Source: Pseudomonadota bacterium
GTDB lineage: Bacteria; Desulfobacterota; Binatia; Binatales; Binataceae
NCBI GenBank assembly: GCA_021324855.1
Contig: JAJPIG010000015.1
Location: 186,001-250,000, forward strand
Direction of reading: 5' to 3'
DNA length: 64,000 bases
The notes beneath the pieces are model-generated. The model ran no database searches. It worked only from the letters and a program-made list of their open reading frames with translations, and was not told the origin of the DNA. This document shows positions 34,291 through 42,881 of this stretch, in pieces. Made by a program: the position numbers and the translations under genes. Within the stretch, counting starts at the first letter, position 1; the number at the start of each line of letters is the position of its first letter.

Positions 34291-35619
34291 TTAGGAATCG
34301 CGCGCCGCAGTAAGCTCGCTCCAGCTACTTGCGTCCATGAATTCGGCCCAGCGGCGGTACAGGATGCGCGTGTTCTGCTCGCTGCTCAAGCTGACCGGCT
34401 GCCCGGTGACGAGCCCCGGAATGAATTGATGAATGCTCCCGACCCCCAAGCCGGCTTTGTAATGATATGGATAGCGGCGGGCAATCGTACCGCGGCTGGC
34501 CGAGGTCGCATAGTTCCAGTTTTCCATATCGTCCTGCTCGGTCATTCCGGCCGGCCCCGAATAGCGAATGTAGTAATGACGCAGGAACTGTTTGACTTCG
34601 CGCGGCGCATCCTTGTCGACGAAATAGACACGCCACATCTCGGTCATATCAACGCCGCGCGGGTGCGCGACCAGAATCGTGCGCGGCTGCTGCCCATGCA
34701 TCGACATATTCGGGAAGATGGTACCGACTATGACTTGTAAGCCGGCGCGTTCGCCGAGCTTGCGGCGGCGCTTCTCCCAACACTCTTTGAAATATCGGGA
34801 TGTCTCCATCGACGCTGCATAGTCATTCCGTTCCGCGTCCGCCGGCAAATAGCTATAAGTGATCCCATGCCCCCAGCGCGGTGCAGCAGCCAGGAATAAA
34901 CTTCCAAAGTCATCGCGGCGTCCCTCGCGTTGATTAGGCCCGATGCCGACCATGTCGACCGAGCGATGGCTTACGACATGGAGGCCATCGCCGGCGAAAT
35001 TTTCCGCGACGAATTTCCAGTTCGACGGAATCAACCACTTCTGGACGCTGCCGAGCAGCTCGGTCTCGCCATCGCCGCCGTCCCACGGACCGAGCGCGAG
35101 ATCGAGCGCCAGTCGCGCTTCGCCGAGGTAATCGAGAAACGGCGGCGCCGCAGGATCCCAGGTGGCCCAAACGGTTCCACGGTAGGTTGCAAGCTGCGCC
35201 ACCTCGATAAGGCCCCATTGCGCTCTGTCGAACGGCGGCTGATAGGCGGTCTCGTACTGCTGAACGCCGACCAGCCGTCCGTCAGTCGCGTAGCTCCATC
35301 CATGGTACGGGCAAATGAAATGGACGGTATGGCCTTCGTCGTACCGGCAGACCTTCATCCCGCGATGGCGGCAGGTGTTAAGAAAAGCGCGCGGTTGGCC
35401 CGCCGGATCGCGCGTCAGGATTACCGATTCCTCGCCCATGCACGAGACGAAGTAATCGCCCGGCCGCCGAATTTGACTTTCATGGCCGATATAGAGCCAG
35501 GCCCGCGCGAAGATCCGCTCCAGCTCCTCGCGATAAAGGTTTTCGTTAACGAAAACTTCGCGGCTGACCTCGCCGCGCTGAAGATCGATCAGACTTTTGG
35601 CCGAGCCGCCGTTGAACAT
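34291..35619 (-). CDS. Rieske aromatic-ring-hydroxylating dioxygenase alpha subunit
   Basis: This 442-residue catalytic subunit has an N-terminal Rieske domain with CRHRGMKVC (Cys-x-His) at about residue 85 and CPYHGWSYATDG at about 105. The C-terminal non-haem iron domain follows, with the facial-triad region NFAGDGLHVVSHRSVDM holding the Asp and His ligands. Such enzymes insert both atoms of O2 into arenes as cis-diols. It heads an operon with the beta subunit and ferredoxin. The exact arene cannot be read. The 37 bases to the next gene downstream of its 5' end separate it from a dehydrogenase on the same strand. Confidence 0.92.
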   Translation of the reverse strand: MFNGGSAKSLIDLQRGEVSREVFVNENLYREELERIFARAWLYIGHESQIRRPGDYFVSCMGEESVILTRDPAGQPRAFLNTCRHRGMKVCRYDEGHTVHFICPYHGWSYATDGRLVGVQQYETAYQPPFDRAQWGLIEVAQLATYRGTVWATWDPAAPPFLDYLGEARLALDLALGPWDGGDGETELLGSVQKWLIPSNWKFVAENFAGDGLHVVSHRSVDMVGIGPNQREGRRDDFGSLFLAAAPRWGHGITYSYLPADAERNDYAASMETSRYFKECWEKRRRKLGERAGLQVIVGTIFPNMSMHGQQPRTILVAHPRGVDMTEMWRVYFVDKDAPREVKQFLRHYYIRYSGPAGMTEQDDMENWNYATSASRGTIARRYPYHYKAGLGVGSIHQFIPGLVTGQPVSLSSEQNTRILYRRWAEFMDASSWSELTAARDS

Positions 35620-35655
35620 CAGGAAATCTCCGAACGCACGCTGGTCAATCCAATG

Positions 35656-36459
35656 TCAGCGATCGAGACGGAGTACCTGCTCGATCATCTGTTGTGTAAG
35701 GGCAGCGCCCGGAATCGAGATGCCCAGTTCATGCGCAAACTCGATTGCGATGCGTAAATCCTTGTAGAAGATGCCGGCCGATGCGCGACCTGGATTGAAT
35801 TTCTGCCAGTTGTCAGCCACCAGACTTTGCGCCCCGCCCGCATGAACCACTTTTTCGAGCGCATCCGCCGATACCCCCGCCCTGGTCCCCAACTTCATCC
35901 CCTCGAATGCCGATAGCATATTGATACAGATGATTACCTGATGAGCGAGCTTCGCGCGAATTCCGCTACCGACGCCGCCAACGTGGAAGATATTGCTCCC
36001 GGAAGTGCTGAATAATGGATGGCATCGGGCGAACGCTTCAGGGCTCGCACCGACCATGTAGCACATTGTACGGTTTTTCGCGCCCGCTTCACTTCCGCTC
36101 ACGGGCGCATCGACGACCTCCACATTCTGCTTCCGACACAGTTCATCCATCCTGGCGATGGTCGCCGGATGCACGGTGCTGTGAATAACGACGGTCGAGC
36201 CGGGCTTCGCGCCTTTCAGCACGCCGTCCGCTCCGGCGATTACCTCCTCCACCTGGCGATCGTCGACTACGCAAATCTCGATTACCTCGGCGTGCTCGCC
36301 GACCTCGCGATTCGAATGAGCGATCTTTGCGCCTTCAGCAGCGAGTTCGCGCAGCGGTTCGCCGCGGACGTCATAGACCGCGACGTCATAGCCCGCCCTG
36401 ACCAGATTTATCGCGAGGTATTTGCCCTGCACGCCCAGACCGATAAAGCCTACTCTCAT
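35656..36459 (-). CDS. 3-hydroxyisobutyrate-dehydrogenase family NAD(P)-dependent oxidoreductase
   Basis: The protein has 267 residues from ATG 36459, after AGAGGCGG. An N-terminal Rossmann domain begins MRVGFIGLGVQGKYLAINL. The substrate-binding DAPVSGSEAGAKNRTM and the cofactor/catalytic segment VGGVGSGIRAKLAHQVI follow. The catalytic Lys is present in RAKLAHQ, while the two Asn that usually follow it (KLxNN) are His and Gln here. Family members oxidise beta-hydroxyacids or reduce semialdehydes. It is immediately upstream of the Rieske alpha subunit on the same strand and may be co-transcribed. Confidence 0.85.
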   Translation of the reverse strand: MRVGFIGLGVQGKYLAINLVRAGYDVAVYDVRGEPLRELAAEGAKIAHSNREVGEHAEVIEICVVDDRQVEEVIAGADGVLKGAKPGSTVVIHSTVHPATIARMDELCRKQNVEVVDAPVSGSEAGAKNRTMCYMVGASPEAFARCHPLFSTSGSNIFHVGGVGSGIRAKLAHQVIICINMLSAFEGMKLGTRAGVSADALEKVVHAGGAQSLVADNWQKFNPGRASAGIFYKDLRIAIEFAHELGISIPGAALTQQMIEQVLRLDR

Positions 36460-36621
36460 CCGTCCGCCTCTTTCCGCTTGGTAACAGTTCACCGCTTAGT
36501 GTTCGCTGATGCAAAGCTGCTCTCATCATGGCTCCGGAGTCAAACCCGGAAACCGCCAAGCTTTGCGGGCGCCGCGCGTTCCGTGCTACACGCCGATAAG
36601 TCTCGTCCGGAGTGATTCAGT

Positions 36622-37380
36622 ATGGGAAGACTCGATGGAAAATTTGCGCTGATCACCGGTTCCAGCTCGGGAATCGGCCGCGCCGTGGCCCTCGCGTTTG
36701 CGCGCGAGGGTGCGCACGTAGCGATTAATTTCCCCGACGCATCGCAAGCGCAGAACGCGGCCGAAGTGGAGGCGGCTATCAAGAAAGTCGGCCGGCGCGC
36801 ACTGGCGATCCAAGCCGATGTCTCGAAACCCGACCAGATCGCGAAGCTTGTCGACACTGTGATGCGCGAGTTCGGCCGCATCGATGTGCTGGTTAACAAC
36901 GCCGGAATCGGCGGCGTCACCGCGCGCATCGATGAACTTCCGATCGAGGCGTGGGACGAGCTGATGGCCGTAAATCTGCGCGGCGTTTTTCTCTGCACAC
37001 GTGCCGTGCTTCCGATCATGTACCGGCAGAATTACGGCAAGATTATCAACACGGCGTCGCAGCTCGCGTATCGCGGGTGCCCCGGGATGGCGCACTACAC
37101 CGCGTCGAAGGCGGCGGTCATCACGTTCACGCGCTCGCTCGCGCTGGAGATCGGCAGTCGCAACTTGAACGCGAACTGCGTCGCCCCCGGGATCACGCGT
37201 ACGCCGATCTTGAAGGGCACCAGCCCCGAGCTGATTGAAGCGATCAGGGCCGGCATCCCGAAAGGCCGCCTGGCCGAGGTCGAGGACATCGTTCCCGCCT
37301 ATGTTTTTCTTGCTTCCGATGAGGCCGGTCATTTCTCCGGTCAGTGTCTCAGTCCGAACGGCGGCGACGTAATGCTGTGA
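36622..37380 (+). CDS. SDR family oxidoreductase (FabG-like)
   Basis: This 252-residue classical short-chain dehydrogenase has the nucleotide motif TGSSSGIGRAVALAF at about 14-28 and VLVNNAGIGG near 91. The catalytic Ser is in NTASQLAYRG and the YxxxK is in HYTASKAAV. The C-terminus FSGQCLSPNGGDVML is normal for the family. It is four bases upstream of the second UbiD gene, so the pair is probably one transcript. A role in oxidising a hydroxy-acid or diol before or after decarboxylation is inference. Confidence 0.88.
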   Translation: MGRLDGKFALITGSSSGIGRAVALAFAREGAHVAINFPDASQAQNAAEVEAAIKKVGRRALAIQADVSKPDQIAKLVDTVMREFGRIDVLVNNAGIGGVTARIDELPIEAWDELMAVNLRGVFLCTRAVLPIMYRQNYGKIINTASQLAYRGCPGMAHYTASKAAVITFTRSLALEIGSRNLNANCVAPGITRTPILKGTSPELIEAIRAGIPKGRLAEVEDIVPAYVFLASDEAGHFSGQCLSPNGGDVML

Positions 37381-37384
37381 GATC

Positions 37385-38899
37385 ATGACCAGGAATGGCT
37401 TCTTTGATTTGCGGACGGCGCTCGCCTTTCTTGATTCGAAGGATGAACTGACCGAGGTCGCAGGCGAGGTCGATTGGGACCTTGAGCTCGGCGCCGTTAC
37501 GCGCGAGGTTTTCCGTCGGCGCGGTCCCGCGCTGCTCTACACCAACATCAAGGATTACAACCGTCCTGAAGCGCGATGCCGCAAACTTGCGGCGGGCCTG
37601 ATGGGTTCGTTTCGCCGGCTTTCGCTGGTGCTCGGGTTCGACGAACTGCAGCCGAATCGCACTCTGATCGATCATCTGATCGAACGCAATCGCACCTTGA
37701 TCGCGCCGGCTGTGGTCGAAAACGGCCCGGTTCATGAGAACGTGGTGATTGGCAACGACATCGACCTTTACGCCTTCCCCGCGCCGCGCTGGCATTATCT
37801 TGACGGTGGCCGTTACATAGGGACGCTCGGCTGCGCGGTGATGAAGGACCCGGAGACCGGGCGGCACAATGTCGGCATCTATCGCAGCCGCATCGTCGAT
37901 CGCGACAAGCTCTCGACCTACATTATCAGCTCGCAGAACTGGCGCTCGATTCGCGGGAAGCACGAGGCGCTTGGCAGCCCGATACCGGTCGCGTGGGTGT
38001 TTGGATGGGACCCCGTGATGGAGCTGGTGGCGGGCAGCCCGTTTCCGCGCGAAATCTGCGAGTACGACGTGATGGGCGGCTATCGCAGCGCGCCGGTGCC
38101 GCTCGTGAGGTGCCGCACCGTCGATCTGCTGGTGCCGGCAGCGGCCGAACTGGTGGTCGAAGGCGAGATCTCGCTTGATCCTGCCACCTACGCGATCGAG
38201 GGCCCGTTCGGCGAAGTGACGGGATACCTAAGCGGTGTTCCGACGCCTCGGCCGGTCACTCGCGTCACCGCGATCACGCATCGCAATGATCCGATTCTGC
38301 GCGGCACGGCGGCATCGTCGGAGCCGGGCGCGATTGGCGAGTATGCCTTCGTTGCGGCGATCCAGCGCGCGGCGATCGCATGGGAGACCCTGCGCCAGGC
38401 CGGCATCCCGGGGATAGTCGACGTGTTCGTGCATCCGGTCAGCAACGGGACGACGGTGGTCGTGCAGATTAAGAAACTCTACGAAGGTCAACCGAAACAG
38501 ATCGCGGCGGCTTTATGGGGCTCGGCGAGCGGGCGAACCGTCGGCAAGTTCGTGATTGTCGTCGATGAAGATATCGATCCGTCGAATTACGAGGCGATCG
38601 ATTGGGCGATAAACTATCGTGTCGATCCCGGCTCTGACGACCTCGTCATCTTTCGCAGCCTCTTCGGATGGTCGCTCGATCCGAGCACGGCCCCCGAGCA
38701 TCGAAACCTCGCTGAGCTTGGCGAGGGTCTGTGGAATCGTGTTCTGATTGACGCGACCAGGACGTGGCGTTTTCCACGCCGACCCGAGTGGAACAATGAG
38801 AAATTTCCGCCGGTCGGACTCAATCGTCCGGAGGATGTCGAACGCGTCAAAGGTCGATGGTCGAGCTATGGGTTCACGGGTTGGAAGGTCGATTTCTGA
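37385..38899 (+). CDS. UbiD family prenylated-FMN decarboxylase (second copy)
   Basis: This 504-residue UbiD-family protein is distinct from the copy at 23335. It has NVVIGNDIDLYAFPAPRWH, GCAVMKDPETGRHNVGIYRSR for prFMN/metal binding, the glutamate motif YAIEGPFGEVTGYLSG, and IVVDEDIDPSNYEAIDWAI. The active-site Pro of the first copy (EYPG) is Thr here (EVTG). It starts five bases after the SDR stop. The 3' end overlaps the convergent CPBP gene by 34 bases. It probably acts on an aromatic or heteroaromatic acid. Confidence 0.88.
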   Translation: MTRNGFFDLRTALAFLDSKDELTEVAGEVDWDLELGAVTREVFRRRGPALLYTNIKDYNRPEARCRKLAAGLMGSFRRLSLVLGFDELQPNRTLIDHLIERNRTLIAPAVVENGPVHENVVIGNDIDLYAFPAPRWHYLDGGRYIGTLGCAVMKDPETGRHNVGIYRSRIVDRDKLSTYIISSQNWRSIRGKHEALGSPIPVAWVFGWDPVMELVAGSPFPREICEYDVMGGYRSAPVPLVRCRTVDLLVPAAAELVVEGEISLDPATYAIEGPFGEVTGYLSGVPTPRPVTRVTAITHRNDPILRGTAASSEPGAIGEYAFVAAIQRAAIAWETLRQAGIPGIVDVFVHPVSNGTTVVVQIKKLYEGQPKQIAAALWGSASGRTVGKFVIVVDEDIDPSNYEAIDWAINYRVDPGSDDLVIFRSLFGWSLDPSTAPEHRNLAELGEGLWNRVLIDATRTWRFPRRPEWNNEKFPPVGLNRPEDVERVKGRWSSYGFTGWKVDF

Positions 38900-39756
38900 G
38901 GCTGTTCTCGCCGCGCGAGCTTTGGGAGTATCGCGAGTACGACGATCGCTGCGATCCACGCGGCGGGAGCGCTGATGAGCGGGAATCGGCCGACGCCTGC
39001 AATCCACCACGAAGGGCGGCCGCCGGGAGCGAGCAACGCCGGCCAACTCTTCACGCCCAGCACGAATCCGGCGTGCAGTCCAATCGGCAGATAAACCGAC
39101 TCCGAAACCATAAACGCTTCGCCTAAAACGAGGCCGAGCAGAAACAGTCCAATCAGCGCCGGGATTGCCGTGCTCGGATGGCTTAGCTGAGTCGCGCTGC
39201 CGGCGAGATTGTGAAACCCCGCCATCGGATGGAAACCTGTGATGTAGAAGCGGGCCGGAGAGCGAATCAGATGTGACACCGAATAGATTGCCGAGCTCAG
39301 GACCAGAGCGCCGCGCCGGCCGATGTCGATGCTAAGACCGCCCTGCAGGAAGGCGCGAAAAAATCCTTCCTCAATGATCGCGACCGCCACCGCTTGAAGC
39401 AAAAAAGACGGAAGACGATGCAATCGATCGAAATTGGCGCCGTGCGCTCCAGAACCGATGGCGCAGGCGAAAAGGATCGCCATGACAATTAAAGCTATGA
39501 CCAAGCCGCGCACGATCTCCGGCCATCGGCTCTCCGGCTCACGAAATCCTTCCGCAAGCAGGCTGCGCACGCGGAGCGGCCGCCCGAGCATGATGATCAC
39601 GGCAAGCATCATGAACATCACGGTGCGGTCGAAGATGCGCGGGAACGGAAAATGAAGCCCCGCAGCCGCGAGCGCGAGGGCTGCGACCGGCGAAATCACG
39701 ACGGCGCCGGCCAGCCCGAGCGCGAACGCCGCGAGCAATGCGTAGCTGAACTTCAT
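38866..39756 (-). CDS. CPBP family intramembrane metalloprotease
   Basis: This 296-residue polytopic membrane protein belongs to the CAAX-protease and bacteriocin-processing (CPBP/Abi) family. The glutamate motif EEGFFRAFLQG (EExxxR) is near residue 130, and the His-containing motif SVSHLIRSPARFY follows. A later motif has YLPIGLHAG, with the third metal-site His. About eight hydrophobic segments are seen. The function of most bacterial members is unknown. The last 34 bases are shared with the end of the UbiD gene on the other strand. Confidence 0.8.
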   Translation of the reverse strand: MKFSYALLAAFALGLAGAVVISPVAALALAAAGLHFPFPRIFDRTVMFMMLAVIIMLGRPLRVRSLLAEGFREPESRWPEIVRGLVIALIVMAILFACAIGSGAHGANFDRLHRLPSFLLQAVAVAIIEEGFFRAFLQGGLSIDIGRRGALVLSSAIYSVSHLIRSPARFYITGFHPMAGFHNLAGSATQLSHPSTAIPALIGLFLLGLVLGEAFMVSESVYLPIGLHAGFVLGVKSWPALLAPGGRPSWWIAGVGRFPLISAPAAWIAAIVVLAILPKLARREQPQKSTFQPVNP

Positions 39757-39864
39757 TGATTCAGTGTTGAGCCGGTCGGCGAGCTGAGCGTTGGTCCTCT
39801 CCGCATCGGCAACTATATTACTCGCGCAACAGGCGATGCGTCTTCATCGGCGCTGGAGATATTC

Positions 39865-40653
39865 ATGGAACTTGGATTGAAGGGAAAAGTCGCGATCGTT
39901 ACCGGAGCGAGCTACGGCATCGGTCGCGCGACCGCGCTCGAATTCGCGAGCGAAGGGTGCAATGTGGCGATTTGTGCGCGTGGCATCGAGGAGCTCGAAG
40001 CGGCGCGCCGGGAAATCATCGCGAAAGGCGTCCGATGTGAGGCGATGCGGGCTGATGTAACGAAACCCGGCGACATCGACGCGCTGTTCAAGCGCGTTGC
40101 ATCGGCCTTTGGCCGTCTCGACATCCTGGTGAACAACGCCGGCCGCGCGCGGGGCGGGACATTCGCGAAGCTGACCGATGAAGATTTCATCGCCGATTAC
40201 GAGGTCAAGGTGCTTGCGCAGATCCGATGTGTCCGGGCGGCCCTTCCGCTCCTGGAGCGAAGCCCGGCGCCGCGTATCATCAATGTCAATGCAATCGTCG
40301 GACGAATCATCTCCGCGGGGCTGCTGGCTACCGCGACCCATCGCGCCGCCTGCTTCGCGCTCAATAAGGGACTCGCTCTCGAGCTGGCGGCGAAGGGCAT
40401 CCTGGTTAATTCCGTCAATGTCGGCTTCGTGCTGACCAATCAATGGGAACCGACGCTGCGCAAAAATCTGCCGCCCGGCGCGACCGTTCAGGCGCTCGCC
40501 GATGAACGAGCGCGGGAACGCGGCATCGCGGTCGGCCGGGCCGGCCGGCCCGAGGAAGTCGCGGCAGTGATCGCATTCCTCGCCTCGGAACGGGCCAGCT
40601 TCGTCACTGGGGCGTCGATCGATGTCGGCGGCGGGCAGGGCGAGCACGTCTAA
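39865..40653 (+). CDS. SDR-family protein lacking the usual catalytic Tyr and Lys
   Basis: The 262-residue Rossmann protein has an intact nucleotide-binding motif (VTGASYGIGRATALEF) and NNAG motif (ILVNNAGRARGG). By alignment of the helix after the active site (THRAACFALNKGLALEL), the classical YxxxK reads T-A-T-H-R, so both Tyr and Lys are replaced. The serine position (NVNAIVG) is also non-standard. It may bind NAD(P) without standard dehydrogenase chemistry or use a different mechanism. It faces another SDR gene of normal type, and the two converge. Confidence 0.75.
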   Translation: MELGLKGKVAIVTGASYGIGRATALEFASEGCNVAICARGIEELEAARREIIAKGVRCEAMRADVTKPGDIDALFKRVASAFGRLDILVNNAGRARGGTFAKLTDEDFIADYEVKVLAQIRCVRAALPLLERSPAPRIINVNAIVGRIISAGLLATATHRAACFALNKGLALELAAKGILVNSVNVGFVLTNQWEPTLRKNLPPGATVQALADERARERGIAVGRAGRPEEVAAVIAFLASERASFVTGASIDVGGGQGEHV

Positions 40654-40662
40654 TCGATAAGT

Positions 40663-41382
40663 TCATTGACCGAGCGGATCGCGCCGCGGCTCCAGCACTA
40701 TCTCGACCGGGCAAAGATGCGGCGGTGAATCGATCACCTGCATTACGGCATTCGCGACATCCGCCGGGCGCAGCATCGCCTCGCGATCGAGCCGCTTGTT
40801 GTCCGGGATCAGCGAAGTATCCACCAAGCCGGGCACGATCACTGAACTACTGATCGATGCTGCGCGCAGCTCTTTGAAGCAGGCGCGCGTAAAAGCGACC
40901 AGCCCGGCCTTGGCTGCAGCATAGACCGCCTCGCCGGCGGGCGCCGCATAGGCCGCATTCGAAGCGATGTTGATAATCGCGCCGCCGGACGTCATCCGCG
41001 ACGCGGCCATCCGACTCAGCGCAATTGGCGCGCGCAGGTTCACGGCGAGCACGCGGGCTTCGTCGGCGGCCTTGAAGCGCGCGAGCGGAGTCCGTGCCGG
41101 CGCCCATCCGGCGTTGTTCACCAGCACGTCGACGCGTCCGAAATGGCTGAACATCGCGTCGAACAAAACCTCAGGTGCGTCCTCTTCGGCGAGATCGACC
41201 AGAACGATGAGCGAGCGGTTCGACGGAAGTCCGCTGAGCCGGCGGGTCTCTTCGAGTTCGTCGCGCGTGCGCGCCGCGATGCATAGCGAGTACGATCGAT
41301 GCGCCAGCTCGATTGCGATTGCACGGCCGATGCCGCGTCCTGCGCCGGTGACCAGCGCAACCCGCTCTGAATGTCGTTCCAT
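40663..41382 (-). CDS. SDR family oxidoreductase
   Basis: This 239-residue classical SDR has VTGAGRGIGRAIAIEL at the N-terminus and VLVNNAGWAPA near residue 88. The catalytic Ser is in NIASNAAYAAP and the YxxxK is in VYAAAKAGLVAFTR. The end of the protein (PPHLCPVEIVLEP) resembles SDRs with short C-terminal tails. Substrate is not evident. It is divergent from the phosphomannomutase gene, with 123 bases between their starts. Confidence 0.87.
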   Translation of the reverse strand: MERHSERVALVTGAGRGIGRAIAIELAHRSYSLCIAARTRDELEETRRLSGLPSNRSLIVLVDLAEEDAPEVLFDAMFSHFGRVDVLVNNAGWAPARTPLARFKAADEARVLAVNLRAPIALSRMAASRMTSGGAIINIASNAAYAAPAGEAVYAAAKAGLVAFTRACFKELRAASISSSVIVPGLVDTSLIPDNKRLDREAMLRPADVANAVMQVIDSPPHLCPVEIVLEPRRDPLGQ

Positions 41383-41505
41383 CGTTTAGCTCGAAAAGCG
41401 TGCTCGTAGGTTCACTATTTGGCACGATCAATAATACCAAGCATAATGTGTCGGAGCCTGCAGCCTCTGCTTGGTGGCATCGCTTCGAGAGGAATTCGGC
41501 GCACG

Positions 41506-42861
41506 ATGAATCCAGAGGTTTTCCGCGAGTACGATATTCGAGGTGTGGTCGAGCGCGACTTCGAGGATCAATTTGTCATCGACCTCGGGCGGGCGTGGGC
41601 CAGGATGCTCACCGATGCCGGCAAGCGCACTGTCGCGCTGGGGCGCGATTGTCGGCTTTCGTCCGATCGGCTTCATGACCTGCTGATCGAAGGCGTGACC
41701 GCGAGCGGAATCGACATCGTCGACGTCGGCGTGGTGCCGACGCCGCTGCAATACTTTTCGGTCGTGCATTGGAAGCTTGATGGCGGCGCGATGATTACCG
41801 GCAGTCATAACGCGGCCGAGTACAACGGCTTCAAGTTGGGTGTCGGACCGACCACGCTGTATGGCGCGGAAATTCAGAAGCTCCGCCAGCTAATCGAGGC
41901 AAAGAATTTCGTAGCCTCGGGCCGCAAGGGAACGGTCACCGAGCGGCCGGTCATTCCCGATTATCACGACTACCTGCGCCGGCAGTTCAGGTTTCAGCGC
42001 CGATTCAAGATCGTGCTCGATGGCGGTAACGGATGCGGTGGACCGGTCGCCGCGCCGCTGATGCGGGAGCTCGGGCTCGATGTGAAGGGGCTCTACCTCG
42101 AGATGGACGGCCGTTTTCCGCATCATCATCCCGATCCGACAGTCGAGGCAAATATGCGCGACCTGGTTCGCGCCGTGGCTGACGAACGAGCGGAGGTCGG
42201 AATCGCTTACGATGGTGACGCCGATCGGATCGGAGTCGTCGACGAGAATGGCAGGATCGTGTGGGGCGACGAGTTGATGGTCGCGTTCGCGCGCGACATC
42301 CTCGCCAGCCGTCCCGGTGCGAAAGTCATCGGCGATGTGAAATGCTCGCAACGACTCTACGCCGACATCGCGAGCCACGGCGGCCATCCAATCATGTGGA
42401 AGACGGGCCATTCACTGATCAAGAGCAAGCTCAAGCACGAGCACGCAGTGCTGGCCGGCGAGATGAGCGGACACATGTTTTTTGCCGATCGCTACTACGG
42501 CTTCGACGATGCGATTTACGCGTCGTTCCGCCTGCTCGAGATCATCGATCGCGCGGGACGCGGTCTCGGGGCGCTGCTTTCCGATCTGCCGAAAACGAGC
42601 GCCACTCCGGAGATTCGCATCGATTGTCCCGATGATCGCAAGTTCGAGGTGGTGCGGCGCGCCGCGGACTATTTCCGCACCCATTACGAGGTGATCGACA
42701 TCGATGGCGCCCGCGTCCGGTTTCCGCACGGATGGGGCCTCGTGCGCGCCTCCAACACCCAGCCCGCGCTGGTGCTGCGTTTTGAAGCGGACAGCCCCGA
42801 GGCGCTCGCGGAAATTCGCAGTCTGTTCGAGAATAAACTGAGGGAGTTCGGCGCGCTCTGA
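41506..42861 (+). CDS. Phosphomannomutase/phosphoglucomutase
   Basis: The protein has 451 residues from ATG 41506 (MNPEVFREYDIRG), with GAGAGGAA upstream. The frame is open 29 codons further, but the upstream part does not match the family. It has the four-domain alpha-D-phosphohexomutase layout: phosphoserine loop MITGSHNAAEYNG, Mg site AYDGDADRIG, sugar loop LAGEMSGHMFFAD, and the C-terminal phosphate site VRASNTQPALVLRFEA. The residues after SHN are Ala-Ala where PP is common. It lies 20 bases before ManC, giving mannose-6-P to mannose-1-P to GDP-mannose. Confidence 0.92.
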   Translation: MNPEVFREYDIRGVVERDFEDQFVIDLGRAWARMLTDAGKRTVALGRDCRLSSDRLHDLLIEGVTASGIDIVDVGVVPTPLQYFSVVHWKLDGGAMITGSHNAAEYNGFKLGVGPTTLYGAEIQKLRQLIEAKNFVASGRKGTVTERPVIPDYHDYLRRQFRFQRRFKIVLDGGNGCGGPVAAPLMRELGLDVKGLYLEMDGRFPHHHPDPTVEANMRDLVRAVADERAEVGIAYDGDADRIGVVDENGRIVWGDELMVAFARDILASRPGAKVIGDVKCSQRLYADIASHGGHPIMWKTGHSLIKSKLKHEHAVLAGEMSGHMFFADRYYGFDDAIYASFRLLEIIDRAGRGLGALLSDLPKTSATPEIRIDCPDDRKFEVVRRAADYFRTHYEVIDIDGARVRFPHGWGLVRASNTQPALVLRFEADSPEALAEIRSLFENKLREFGAL

Positions 42862-42881
42862 ACCCGTCCGGGGGCGTTGCG

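Noticed and set aside
39844-40647. A 267-codon minus-strand frame opposite the atypical SDR
   Set aside because: The plus-strand product has a clear Rossmann motif; the minus product is Arg/Asp-rich and resembles no family.
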